Source: Candidatus Omnitrophota bacterium
GTDB taxonomy: Bacteria > Omnitrophota > Gorgyraeia > Zapsychrales > Zapsychraceae
Assembly: GCA_016217585.1 (NCBI GenBank)
Contig: JACRHQ010000177.1
Location: 1 to 5,655 of the forward strand
DNA: 5,655 bases
Reading direction: 5' to 3'
A program made the translations under genes and the position numbers. A model generated the notes under the pieces. That model saw only the letters and a list, made by a program, of their open reading frames with translations, had not been told where the DNA came from and did not search any database. Positions 1-5,225 of the stretch are shown here, piece by piece (the stretch's first letter is position 1; each line of letters begins with the position of its first letter).

Positions 1-951
1 ATCACACTGGTAAATATAATACGGACGGACCCTTATCTTGAGGAGCTCATGCATCAATTTTTTCATGGTCGCCGCGTTATCATTGATGCCTTTGAGGAGG
101 ACCGTCTGGCTCCCCATCGGGATACCGCTGTCGGCGAGAAGGTCGCAGGCGAACTTCACGCGCTTGGTGATCTCTTTGGGGTGGTTGAAATGGATGCTCA
201 TCCAGACAGGGCTGTATCTCTTGAGCATATTGACCAGGTCGAAGGTCACGCGCTGGGGCAAGGTCACCGGGACGCGGGTCCCGATACGCACAAACTCCAC
301 GTGCGGGATGGATTTCAACGTTTTAATGATATGCTCCAGGACGCGGTCGCTCAAGGTCAAGGGGTCGCCGCCGGAGATAAGGACGTCGCGGATTTCCTTG
401 TGGGCGCGGATATATTCAAAGGCGTTATTATACGTCTGCATGCTTAGCGTCCGGTTCCCGTCGCCGACCATGCGCGACCGCGTGCAATACCGGCAATACA
501 TCGCGCACATCTCGTTGACCAGAAACAGGACGCGGTCCGGGTAGCGGTGGACCAGGCCGCGCACCGGGGATTTTTTGTCTTCGCCGCAAGGGTCCGCCAT
601 CTCCTCCGGTGTTGTTTCCAGTTCAAACTGCTGCGGGATGGATTGCTTACGGATAGGACAATTGGGGTTTTCCGGGTCGATGAGGCTCGCGAAATACGGA
701 GGGACCGACATCGTCAGCTTGGTGCCGGAACCGTCGATCCCCTTCTCTTCGCCGGGGGTCAGGTTGATGATCTTCTCTAATACTTCTTTGGTCGTGATAC
801 GGTTGCGCAGCTGCCAGCGCCAGTCTTCCCAATCGAGCGGGGTGGCGTCTTTAAAAAAACTGATGACGCGGTTTTCCTTGGCCGTCAGGCGGACGGTCGG
901 ATGCGCGGGGATTTCTTTCGGGACAACAGTGGTCGTATGGGTGGCTGGCAT
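1..951 (-). CDS. kamA: Lysine 2,3-aminomutase (KamA family radical SAM/PLP enzyme), 3' end beyond window
   Basis: Radical SAM enzyme expected to convert L-lysine to L-beta-lysine using SAM, a 4Fe-4S cluster and PLP. The 317 visible codons start at ATG 951 and run off the left edge. Visible motifs are DWEDWRWQLRNRI (40-52), the cluster motif CAMYCRYC with Cys149, Cys153 and Cys156 (CxxxCxxC), Arg158 two residues after the last Cys (equivalent of the carboxylate-binding Arg134 of the Clostridium subterminale enzyme), GGDPL (194-198), HFNHPKEIT (254-262) and RPYYIYQCD (309-317). By alignment from memory, Asp317 matches Asp293 of the clostridial enzyme, which contacts the lysine epsilon-amine; glutamate aminomutases have Lys there. 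About 100 C-terminal residues, including the PLP lysine and the second substrate aspartate, lie outside. The N-terminus is about 24 residues longer than in C. subterminale. The start is set by GGAGAGGAG 5 nt upstream. It follows the ATP-grasp gene after 14 nt. Family assignment is very secure; substrate is likely lysine. Confidence 0.95.
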   Translation of the reverse strand, partial: MPATHTTTVVPKEIPAHPTVRLTAKENRVISFFKDATPLDWEDWRWQLRNRITTKEVLEKIINLTPGEEKGIDGSGTKLTMSVPPYFASLIDPENPNCPIRKQSIPQQFELETTPEEMADPCGEDKKSPVRGLVHRYPDRVLFLVNEMCAMYCRYCTRSRMVGDGNRTLSMQTYNNAFEYIRAHKEIRDVLISGGDPLTLSDRVLEHIIKTLKSIPHVEFVRIGTRVPVTLPQRVTFDLVNMLKRYSPVWMSIHFNHPKEITKRVKFACDLLADSGIPMGSQTVLLKGINDNAATMKKLMHELLKIRVRPYYIYQCD

Positions 952-956
952 AAGGT

Positions 957-965
957 CTCCTCTCC
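957..965 (-). promoter_or_regulatory. Strong Shine-Dalgarno sequence of kamA
   Basis: On the minus strand GGAGAGGAG ends 5 nt before the kamA ATG and directly follows the TGA stop of the ATP-grasp gene (966-968). This fixes the kamA start and supports translational coupling of the two genes. It is far better than the initiation region of the ATP-grasp gene itself. Confidence 0.85.
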
Positions 966-2006
966 TCATCGAGGGCGTAATAAAATTTCCTCCCGTGTCC
1001 TGGTTCCTTTGACGTCTGAAAGACCGTACCGCTGGAGCGCGAAATCCAGGACCTTGTTCAACGTCGCGTCATACGTGGAGCCGAGCACTTGCGGAAAAAT
1101 ATTAAAACTGTCTTGAGGGTCGAGGCTGGGCAAAGGATTGATCTCCAGCACGTACGGGTTGCCCTTTGTGTCGACGCGGAAATCGACCCGGCCGAAATCG
1201 CGGCACCCCACGCATGTATAGGCCCGCACCGCGATCTCCTGGATTTGACGCGTGAGCCCATCGGAGATTTTCGCCGGGCAGACATAGCGCAGGTTGCTCG
1301 AGGAAATGCGTTCGAACGTGTAGAACTCATCGCCCAAATTCACATCGCCGTCGATGCTGACCTGGACGACCGGCATCGCCTGCGCGGGGTTGTTGCCCAA
1401 AACAGCCACGGTAAACTCCGTGCCGCAGATGAATTCCTCCACCAGTGCCGGCTGCTTGTAAACAGTGTTGATCAGATGGACCTGGCGCTTGAGCGCTTCC
1501 AGATTCTCAACGCGGGAATCCCGGGAGATCCCCTTGGAGGACCCTTCGTGGATTGTCTTGACGATCAGGGGATAACCGATGGTGTTGAGCTTCTCCAGCC
1601 CCTCGGTCGCGGCGGCGGCAAAAAAACGCGCCGTCGGGATACCTTCCGACATGAACATTTTTTTGGCGACGGCCTTGTCCAGCGTGATCCCCAGCGTCAG
1701 GGCGTCGGAACCGACGTAAGGGATCCCCTTCCATTCAAGGAGCAACGGCACCTGCGATTCGCGGTTACGCCCGGAGGTGCCCTCACAGATATTAAATACG
1801 ATATCAACGCCCAGGTGGTCCAGCCGGGACAAAAGATTTTTTAAATTGCCGATCTTTTTCACCTGGTGGCCGGCGCTCTCAAAGGCCTGGACAACCCGCT
1901 CGATCGTCTGCGGTTTGTCCAGCTCCGCGTTGATGTCGGGAGGGTCCCCGGGCTTGCCTACCCAGTCCGCCTTAAGATCATATGTTAAACCGATTATTTT
2001 TCCCAT
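966..2006 (-). CDS. ATP-grasp ligase, D-alanine-D-alanine ligase-like, substrate uncertain
   Basis: A 346-residue ATP-grasp enzyme resembling D-alanine-D-alanine ligase; the family joins a carboxylate to an amine through an acyl phosphate. Visible: EGTSGRNRESQVPLLLEWKGIPYVGSD (75-101, Ddl-like second N-terminal element), DKAVAKKM (110-117), YPLIVKTIHEGSSKGI (145-160, ATP-binding lysine and flexible loop), ALVEEFICGTEFTVAVLG (187-204), and RDFGRVDFRVD (269-279) followed by YVLEINPLPSL (285-295) with metal ligands Glu288 and Asn290. The N-terminus (GLTYDLKADW) lacks the GGxSxE motif that positions the first D-Ala in true Ddl, so a housekeeping peptidoglycan role is doubtful. ATG 2006 begins the conserved GLTYDL strand; an in-frame stop at 2067-2069 and no other usual start codon in between leave no alternative. 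No clear Shine-Dalgarno precedes it. It sits 14 nt upstream of kamA, suggesting a shared pathway, perhaps ligation of beta-lysine. Superfamily secure; substrate is inference. Confidence 0.9.
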   Translation of the reverse strand: MGKIIGLTYDLKADWVGKPGDPPDINAELDKPQTIERVVQAFESAGHQVKKIGNLKNLLSRLDHLGVDIVFNICEGTSGRNRESQVPLLLEWKGIPYVGSDALTLGITLDKAVAKKMFMSEGIPTARFFAAAATEGLEKLNTIGYPLIVKTIHEGSSKGISRDSRVENLEALKRQVHLINTVYKQPALVEEFICGTEFTVAVLGNNPAQAMPVVQVSIDGDVNLGDEFYTFERISSSNLRYVCPAKISDGLTRQIQEIAVRAYTCVGCRDFGRVDFRVDTKGNPYVLEINPLPSLDPQDSFNIFPQVLGSTYDATLNKVLDFALQRYGLSDVKGTRTREEILLRPR

Positions 2007-2014
2007 CCGGTCAT

Positions 2015-2046
2015 AAAAAAAGGAACCCGCGCGCTGCCTGGGTTCC
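2015..2046 (-). terminator. Rho-independent terminator-like hairpin, possible attenuator
   Basis: On the minus strand GGAACCC, an 11-nt loop and GGGTTCC form a 7-bp stem (extendable by a G-U and an A-U pair) followed at once by seven Ts. This is a classic intrinsic terminator for leftward transcription. Its T tract ends at 2015, 8 nt before the ATP-grasp ATG at 2006, so any promoter for that gene must lie upstream of it. It may terminate nth transcripts (154 nt after the nth stop), act as an attenuator in the ligase leader, or both. Confidence 0.75.
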
Positions 2047-2133
2047 CTAGCTTCCTTTATAATTGTTCAATTGATCCTGTTCTCCGCTTATAAAATTCCA
2101 AAAATTGTTTTTATTCTTTTAAATAACTAATTT

Positions 2134-2162
2134 TTTTTAACACGCGGGCAAAAGAAAGTCAA
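2134..2162 (-). promoter_or_regulatory. Candidate sigma-70 promoter for the ATP-grasp/kamA operon or a short leader RNA
   Basis: On the minus strand TTGACT (2157-2162) is followed after 17 nt by TAAAAA (2134-2139). The -35 matches TTGACA at five of six positions, the -10 matches TATAAT at four of six, and spacing is optimal. It lies in the AT-rich gap after nth. Transcription would start near 2127, giving a leader of about 120 nt that includes the terminator-like hairpin. The -10 is weak and the background is AT-rich, so this is moderate evidence only. The rest of the 193-nt gap shows no gene. Confidence 0.45.
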
Positions 2163-2199
2163 GACTTTTGAATTCTTTGTTTGAATTTTTTTCAAAATA

Positions 2200-2862
2200 T
2201 TAACGGCTTTTCTCCACTCCCTCGCGCGCGCAATACCTCCGGATACCGCAGCGCGAGCACAAAGGCGATATCGGCTTGCACACATTCTGGCCCCAGGTGA
2301 CCAAAAGGGCGTTATATTCGAGCCAGTGCCTGGGCGGCAATTTCTTCCTTAACGCCATCTCCGTTTCGTACGGCGTGCGCGTGCGCACATAACCGAACCG
2401 GTTGGAAATGCGGTGCACGTGCGTGTCGACGCACACGCCCGGCAGGCCGAAGCCTTCCGTCAGGACGAGGTTGGCCGTCTTGCGCCCCACGCCTTTCATC
2501 GTCAGCAGCGTGTCGATGTCATTGGGCACGCGGCCGTTGAATTTTTCCAGCACGTCACGGCAGATGCCCAAAATCACGCGCGCCTTGGTCCGATAAAATC
2601 CGACGGGGTAAATGAGCTTCTCGATTTTCCGGGGAGTCAGCTTCAGCATGCCCCGGGGCGTGTTCGCGGCGGCAAACAACCGCCCGGATGCCGGAAGCGT
2701 CGTTTCGTCCTTGGTGCGCAAACTTAAAATACACGAGATCAAAACAAGAAACGGATCCTTCCACTTCTTGCCGACCAAGGTGACCGACGGATCCGGGAGC
2801 TCCCGCATCTCTTTTTTCAAAACACCGACGACCTGATCTATGTTTTGATTGGAAACAGCCAT
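2200..2862 (-). CDS. nth: Endonuclease III (DNA glycosylase/AP lyase)
   Basis: Base-excision repair enzyme that removes oxidised pyrimidines and cleaves abasic sites by beta-elimination. At 220 residues it is close to the 211 of E. coli Nth. The helix-hairpin-helix LLTMKGVGRKTANLVL (119-134) carries the catalytic Lys128, and VDTHVHRISNR (145-155) carries the catalytic Asp146. The C-terminal 4Fe-4S loop has Cys195, Cys202, Cys205 and Cys211 with the canonical C-x6-C-x2-C-x5-C spacing. The N-terminal segment reads CILSLRTKDETT (44-55) where E. coli has LLSAQATD, a variant I associate with thermophile and candidate-phylum relatives. ATG 2862 is preceded by AGGTGG at 9-nt spacing. It follows nnrE after 16 nt and is probably co-transcribed with it. 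Confidence 0.96.
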   Translation of the reverse strand: MAVSNQNIDQVVGVLKKEMRELPDPSVTLVGKKWKDPFLVLISCILSLRTKDETTLPASGRLFAAANTPRGMLKLTPRKIEKLIYPVGFYRTKARVILGICRDVLEKFNGRVPNDIDTLLTMKGVGRKTANLVLTEGFGLPGVCVDTHVHRISNRFGYVRTRTPYETEMALRKKLPPRHWLEYNALLVTWGQNVCKPISPLCSRCGIRRYCAREGVEKSR

Positions 2863-2869
2863 TTTATTC

Positions 2870-2897
2870 TTCCACCTATCACCTGTTACCTAAAACC
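2870..2897 (+). repeat. Four imperfect heptanucleotide repeats (TNNNACC) across the nnrE/nth junction
   Basis: On the plus strand the sequence reads TTCCACC, TATCACC, TGTTACC, TAAAACC: four consecutive 7-mers sharing first T and last ACC. On the coding strand this gives GGT-beginning units that supply the last nnrE codons, its TGA stop and the AGGTGG Shine-Dalgarno of nth. A smaller related motif (CGGTCAC, CGGTCAA at 3580-3593) lies upstream of nnrE. Chance cannot be excluded at this length. Confidence 0.4.
2872..2877 (-). promoter_or_regulatory. Shine-Dalgarno sequence of nth
   Basis: AGGTGG on the minus strand lies 9 nt before the nth ATG and just after the nnrE stop. It supports the ATG at 2862 as the start and coupling with nnrE. 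Confidence 0.6.
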
Positions 2898-3559
2898 TTT
2901 CTGATAACTTGCGCAGGTATTCCGATATCAACGACGACGACCTTCCCGGTCTGCCGCGGGCCGCGGCCTGTAAAAAAACCTTTTTTAGGAAAGCTGAAGG
3001 TCACCGTTTTATCCGCCTTGACGCAAACGCCGTAAATCTCCCCGCTCGTCCCGTCCAGCCCCGACGGGATATCGACCGCGACGACATATTTCGCTTCGCG
3101 GCTGATCGTTTCAATGACGCTGCGAAAAGGATCCATGACGGCACGGTTGAGCCCGACACCGAAAATGGCGTCCACCACAACATCAGCCCGGGCGATTTCC
3201 GGCAGCGCCCAGGCAGGTCGGGACGCTGCATTTTTGACAGGACATTTCATCTTTTCCAAAATCCGGTAATTGACCGCCGCGTCATGTTTTAATTGTCGCG
3301 CCTTGCCGACAAGAAAAACCTTGGTCCGGATCCCGGCGCTGGCAAGATGCCGCGCGGCAACAAACCCGTCGCCGGCGTTGTTGCCCGTACCGCACACGAT
3401 ACACACGGCCGGGTTCTCTTTTCCGCGCAAGGACTTCTTAACCTCTTCAGCCACGGCACGCCCGGCATTTTCCATCAAAACAATCGACGGGATGCCGTAG
3501 CGCTCAATGGCGGTCTTGTCCAGGTCCTGAATTTGCCGGACGGTAACGGGCCCGCGCAT
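2879..3559 (-). CDS. nnrE: NAD(P)H-hydrate epimerase (YjeF N-terminal domain)
   Basis: Metabolite-repair enzyme that interconverts R and S forms of hydrated NAD(P)H so that a dehydratase can restore NAD(P)H. From ATG 3559 it has 226 residues. Visible: VTVRQIQDLDKTAIERYGIPSIVLMENAG (5-33), GTGNNAGDGFVAARHL (57-72, Rossmann-like nucleotide loop), VVVDAIFGVGL (127-137, conserved Asp130), VAVDIPSGLDGTSG (160-173, conserved Asp163) and DIGIP (211-215). Only the epimerase domain is present; the ADP-dependent dehydratase domain (NnrD) often fused to it is absent and not in the window. The frame is open to a GTG at 3586 (nine extra residues, no Shine-Dalgarno); ATG 3559 was chosen because a G7 run lies 6 nt upstream and the family usually begins just before the VTVRQIQ segment. 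nth follows after 16 nt. Function secure; start moderately sure. Confidence 0.93.
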   Translation of the reverse strand: MRGPVTVRQIQDLDKTAIERYGIPSIVLMENAGRAVAEEVKKSLRGKENPAVCIVCGTGNNAGDGFVAARHLASAGIRTKVFLVGKARQLKHDAAVNYRILEKMKCPVKNAASRPAWALPEIARADVVVDAIFGVGLNRAVMDPFRSVIETISREAKYVVAVDIPSGLDGTSGEIYGVCVKADKTVTFSFPKKGFFTGRGPRQTGKVVVVDIGIPAQVIRKVLGNR

Positions 3560-3590
3560 TCTGTTCCCCCCCGAACCAACGGTCACCGGT

Positions 3591-3639
3591 CAATACCAAT
3601 CTGGAGTGAGCGTGTTAGCGAACGAAAGATTGAGTATTG
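3591..3639 (-). repeat. Inverted repeat (12-bp arms, one bulge) upstream of nnrE
   Basis: Plus-strand arms CAATACCAATCT (3591-3602) and AGATTG-A-GTATTG (3627-3639) are reverse complements except for one inserted A, with a 24-nt loop. In the minus-strand transcript it would fold as a long stem between era and nnrE. It is the third of three hairpins in the 190-nt gap. Confidence 0.6.
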
Positions 3640-3649
3640 GCTCTTCGTC

Positions 3650-3662
3650 GCGCCAAAGGCGC
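3650..3662 (-). repeat. Short GC hairpin between era and nnrE
   Basis: GCGCC (3650-3654), a 3-nt loop, and GGCGC (3658-3662) make a 5-bp GC-rich stem on either strand. No T tract follows, so it is not an intrinsic terminator. It lies between the two larger inverted repeats. Confidence 0.45.
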
Positions 3663-3670
3663 TCCTTAGA

Positions 3671-3701
3671 GTCAACCCTGAGCGAAGTCGAATGGGTTGA
3701 C
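3671..3701. repeat. Palindromic repeat resembling dispersed CTGAGCGAAGTCGAA-type intergenic elements
   Basis: Perfect 8-bp arms GTCAACCC (3671-3678) and GGGTTGAC (3694-3701) enclose a 15-nt centre containing TGAGCGAAGTCGAA. From memory, CCCTGAGCGAAGTCGAA-type palindromes recur between genes in many environmental bacterial genomes. Only one copy is in this window, so its dispersed nature is inferred. No T tract follows on either strand. It lies 48 nt after the era stop. The rest of this gap holds no gene. Confidence 0.55.
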
Positions 3702-3749
3702 AACGATGGCGGATTATGTCGCAAAGGATTATTCGACGGTACGGTTTCA

Positions 3750-4715
3750 TTACGGCTTCTCGTACCCAAGCTCCTGCAGGAGAGAATCATCGTTGCGCCA
3801 TTGCTTCTGCACCTTGACGAAAAGCTCGAGAAACACTTTCGTCTCCAGAAGCGCCTCCAGTTCCTTGCGGGCGAGGGTGCCGGCTTCCTTCAACACCCGG
3901 CCGCCTTTGCCGATGACGATCTCTTTCTGTGTTTCGCGCTCGACGAGGATGAGGGCCTTGATGTGCGTTGTCTTGCCCGCGCGCGGCTGCATGTGCTCAA
4001 CGACGACGGTCAAGGCATGGGGGATTTCTTCCTTCATCAGTTCGAACAGTTTCTCCCGGATGATGTCCGCGACGGCGAGCCTCTGCGGCACGTCACAGAT
4101 GATGTCTTCCGGATATAACGCCGGCCCCTGGGGAAGATATTCAAAAATAATATCCAAAAGTTTTTCCGTGTTGGTCCCGGCCTTGCCGGACAACGGCAGA
4201 AGCGTCACGTTCTGCATCTGTTGGACGGGCTTCCCTTTGGCCTTCTCCAGCAAGGCGATGTAGTCGGGGACGTATTTCCCTTTGAGGTCGATCTTATTCA
4301 ACCCCAAAACGACCGGGATATCGACGGACGCCAACTGTCCGGCAGCATATTCCTCTTCCGGCCCGGTGCGCCGGCTGGTATCGACGAGATAAACGACGGC
4401 ATCGGCGTCATGGATCGTCCCCACCGAAGACTTGTTCATGAATTTATCCAGCTTGTCCCGGCCGATATGCAAGCCCGGGGTGTCGATAAAAACGATCTGC
4501 CCGCGCCCGTCGTTATAGATGCCGCGGATCTGGTTGCGGGTGGTCTGGGGCACCTGCGAGACAATGGCGACTTTTTCCCCGACGATGCAGTTGAGCAGTG
4601 TCGACTTGCCCGTGTTGGGCCGGCCGATGATGGTTACCAGGCCGCAGCGCTGCGGCCTGGTAACCATGCCGCAACGCCCGCGCGCGGCGCCGCTATTTTT
4701 TTGTGTTTCGTCCAT
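3750..4715 (-). CDS. era: GTPase Era (16S rRNA/30S assembly factor)
   Basis: Essential GTPase that binds the 3' end of 16S rRNA during 30S maturation. The GTPase domain shows G1 GRPNTGKS (31-38), switch Thr58-Thr59 in QTTRNQIRGI, G3 DTPG (78-81), G4 NKID (140-143) and G5 SGKAG (176-180). The C-terminal KH domain has IVIGKGGRVLKEAG (266-279) with GKGG at 269-272. It ends TAA then TGA. At 321 residues it is about 20 longer than E. coli Era. The ATG at 4715 overlaps the upstream gene by 23 nt and has only a weak GGA upstream, consistent with translational coupling. A second ATG at 4667 would give 305 residues, closer to family length, but has no Shine-Dalgarno and is the first codon of a perfect 38-bp palindrome. 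The GTP-binding core is unaffected. Identity is certain; the start is not. Confidence 0.96.
   Translation of the reverse strand: MDETQKNSGAARGRCGMVTRPQRCGLVTIIGRPNTGKSTLLNCIVGEKVAIVSQVPQTTRNQIRGIYNDGRGQIVFIDTPGLHIGRDKLDKFMNKSSVGTIHDADAVVYLVDTSRRTGPEEEYAAGQLASVDIPVVLGLNKIDLKGKYVPDYIALLEKAKGKPVQQMQNVTLLPLSGKAGTNTEKLLDIIFEYLPQGPALYPEDIICDVPQRLAVADIIREKLFELMKEEIPHALTVVVEHMQPRAGKTTHIKALILVERETQKEIVIGKGGRVLKEAGTLARKELEALLETKVFLELFVKVQKQWRNDDSLLQELGYEKP
4630..4667. repeat. Perfect 38-bp palindrome inside the 5' end of era
   Basis: The arm ATGGTTACCAGGCCGCAGC (4630-4648) is followed immediately by its exact reverse complement (4649-4667), with no spacer and no mismatch. In the era reading frame it encodes MVTRPQRCGLVTI (residues 17-29), just before the G1 loop. 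Because codons and axis are in register, both strands encode nearly the same peptide. The RNA could fold into a stem of about 17 bp. The flanking bases do not continue the symmetry. Confidence 0.95.
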
Positions 4716-4977
4716 TGCGGTATTTCCAGGTCACGAACGCGACGCCCGTGAACAATAAAAGGTTCGTATAGTTAAACGTCCGCCACACGACGTCCTTCGA
4801 GGTGAACCCCGACGGCGACATCAGAACAATGCACACCCATACGCCCAGGGCCCAGGACAGGCTGATATCTTCCGACGACCTGCGCTTGACGATCCGGATG
4901 ATGAGCGGGATGTTGAAAAGCGGCAGGACGGCCGCCGCCACGACACCGATTGAATTGATCAAAGATTGTTGTTCCAT
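4693..4977 (-). CDS. Small three-helix membrane protein, PQ-loop/SemiSWEET-like
   Basis: A 94-residue protein with three predicted hydrophobic helices (about 6-27, 39-54 and 69-84) and a basic C-terminus. Helix 1 runs into PLFNIPLIIRIVKRRSSEDISLSWALGVW (19-47), which resembles the PQ-loop pattern where a proline-containing helix end is followed by a K/R-rich turn and S-x-DIS-x; the usual PQ pair is replaced by IP. Asn72 in FNYTNLLLF sits where SemiSWEETs have a conserved helix-3 Asn. Size and topology fit a SemiSWEET half-transporter, which would work as a dimer in the inner membrane, but a sugar substrate is unproven. It starts 11 nt after the sugar-kinase stop and overlaps era by 23 nt. No clear Shine-Dalgarno precedes ATG 4977. 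It ends in TAG, relevant to the amber codon upstream. Family call moderately confident. Confidence 0.7.
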   Translation of the reverse strand: MEQQSLINSIGVVAAAVLPLFNIPLIIRIVKRRSSEDISLSWALGVWVCIVLMSPSGFTSKDVVWRTFNYTNLLLFTGVAFVTWKYRNGRNTKK

Positions 4978-4988
4978 GGCAAAAATAA

Positions 4989-5213
4989 TTACGGCTTCAT
5001 AAATTTAACCAACTGTTTCATGCGTTTGCGCACCCCGGCCAGCGTCAAGGCGGCGGTCTTGTTCATGCCGAAGTCCTCCACGTTAAACGAGGCCACCGTG
5101 GTCGCGTAAAGCGCCGCCTGTTTTAGTTCTTTTTCGTTCAGCCGTTTCACGCGGCTCAAGTATCCCATCAGCCCGCCGGCAAACGTGTCGCCCGCGCCCG
5201 TCGGGTCGACCAC
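4989..5213 (-). CDS. C-terminal part of a PfkB-family sugar kinase, separated by an in-frame amber
   Basis: This stretch, in the same frame as the upstream part, carries the PfkB signature VVDPTGAGDTFAGGLMGYL with the GAGD anion hole and catalytic Asp, then the helical C-terminal tail (AALYATTVASFNVEDFG) ending in TAA at 4989. The only separate start would be GTG 5213, with no clear Shine-Dalgarno, so it is best read as the last third of the kinase whose earlier part ends at TAG 5226-5228. Five sense codons lie between the TAG and that GTG. On its own it lacks the substrate-binding domain and would not be an active kinase. Downstream gene follows after 11 nt. Confidence 0.75.
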   Translation of the reverse strand: MVDPTGAGDTFAGGLMGYLSRVKRLNEKELKQAALYATTVASFNVEDFGMNKTAALTLAGVRKRMKQLVKFMKP

Positions 5214-5225
5214 CTCTTCGACCGG

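Noticed and set aside
38..544. Overlapping plus-strand frames opposite kamA
   Set aside because: The minus-strand frame here encodes the unmistakable aminomutase core including the CxxxCxxC cluster, so these are shadows.
1089..1844. 251-codon plus-strand open frame
   Set aside because: It lies wholly antisense to the well-supported ATP-grasp ligase, has no recognisable domain or ribosome binding site, and arises from codon bias on the opposite strand.
2015..2046. T-box or lysine riboswitch for the ligase/kamA operon
   Set aside because: The leader is only about 120 nt and shows no T-box GGTGG-type sequence or recognisable lysine-riboswitch core; only the terminator hairpin is supported.
3591..3701. 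Intrinsic terminator after era
   Set aside because: Three hairpins exist but none is followed by a T tract on the transcribed strand.
3606..4118. 170-codon plus-strand open frame reading through the palindromic repeat into era antisense
   Set aside because: The first part translates repeat DNA (STLSEVEW-like, typical of spurious frames over this repeat) and the rest is the complement of era.
4221..4751. 176-codon plus-strand open frame opposite era
   Set aside because: Antisense to conserved GTPase motifs of era; no independent coding evidence.
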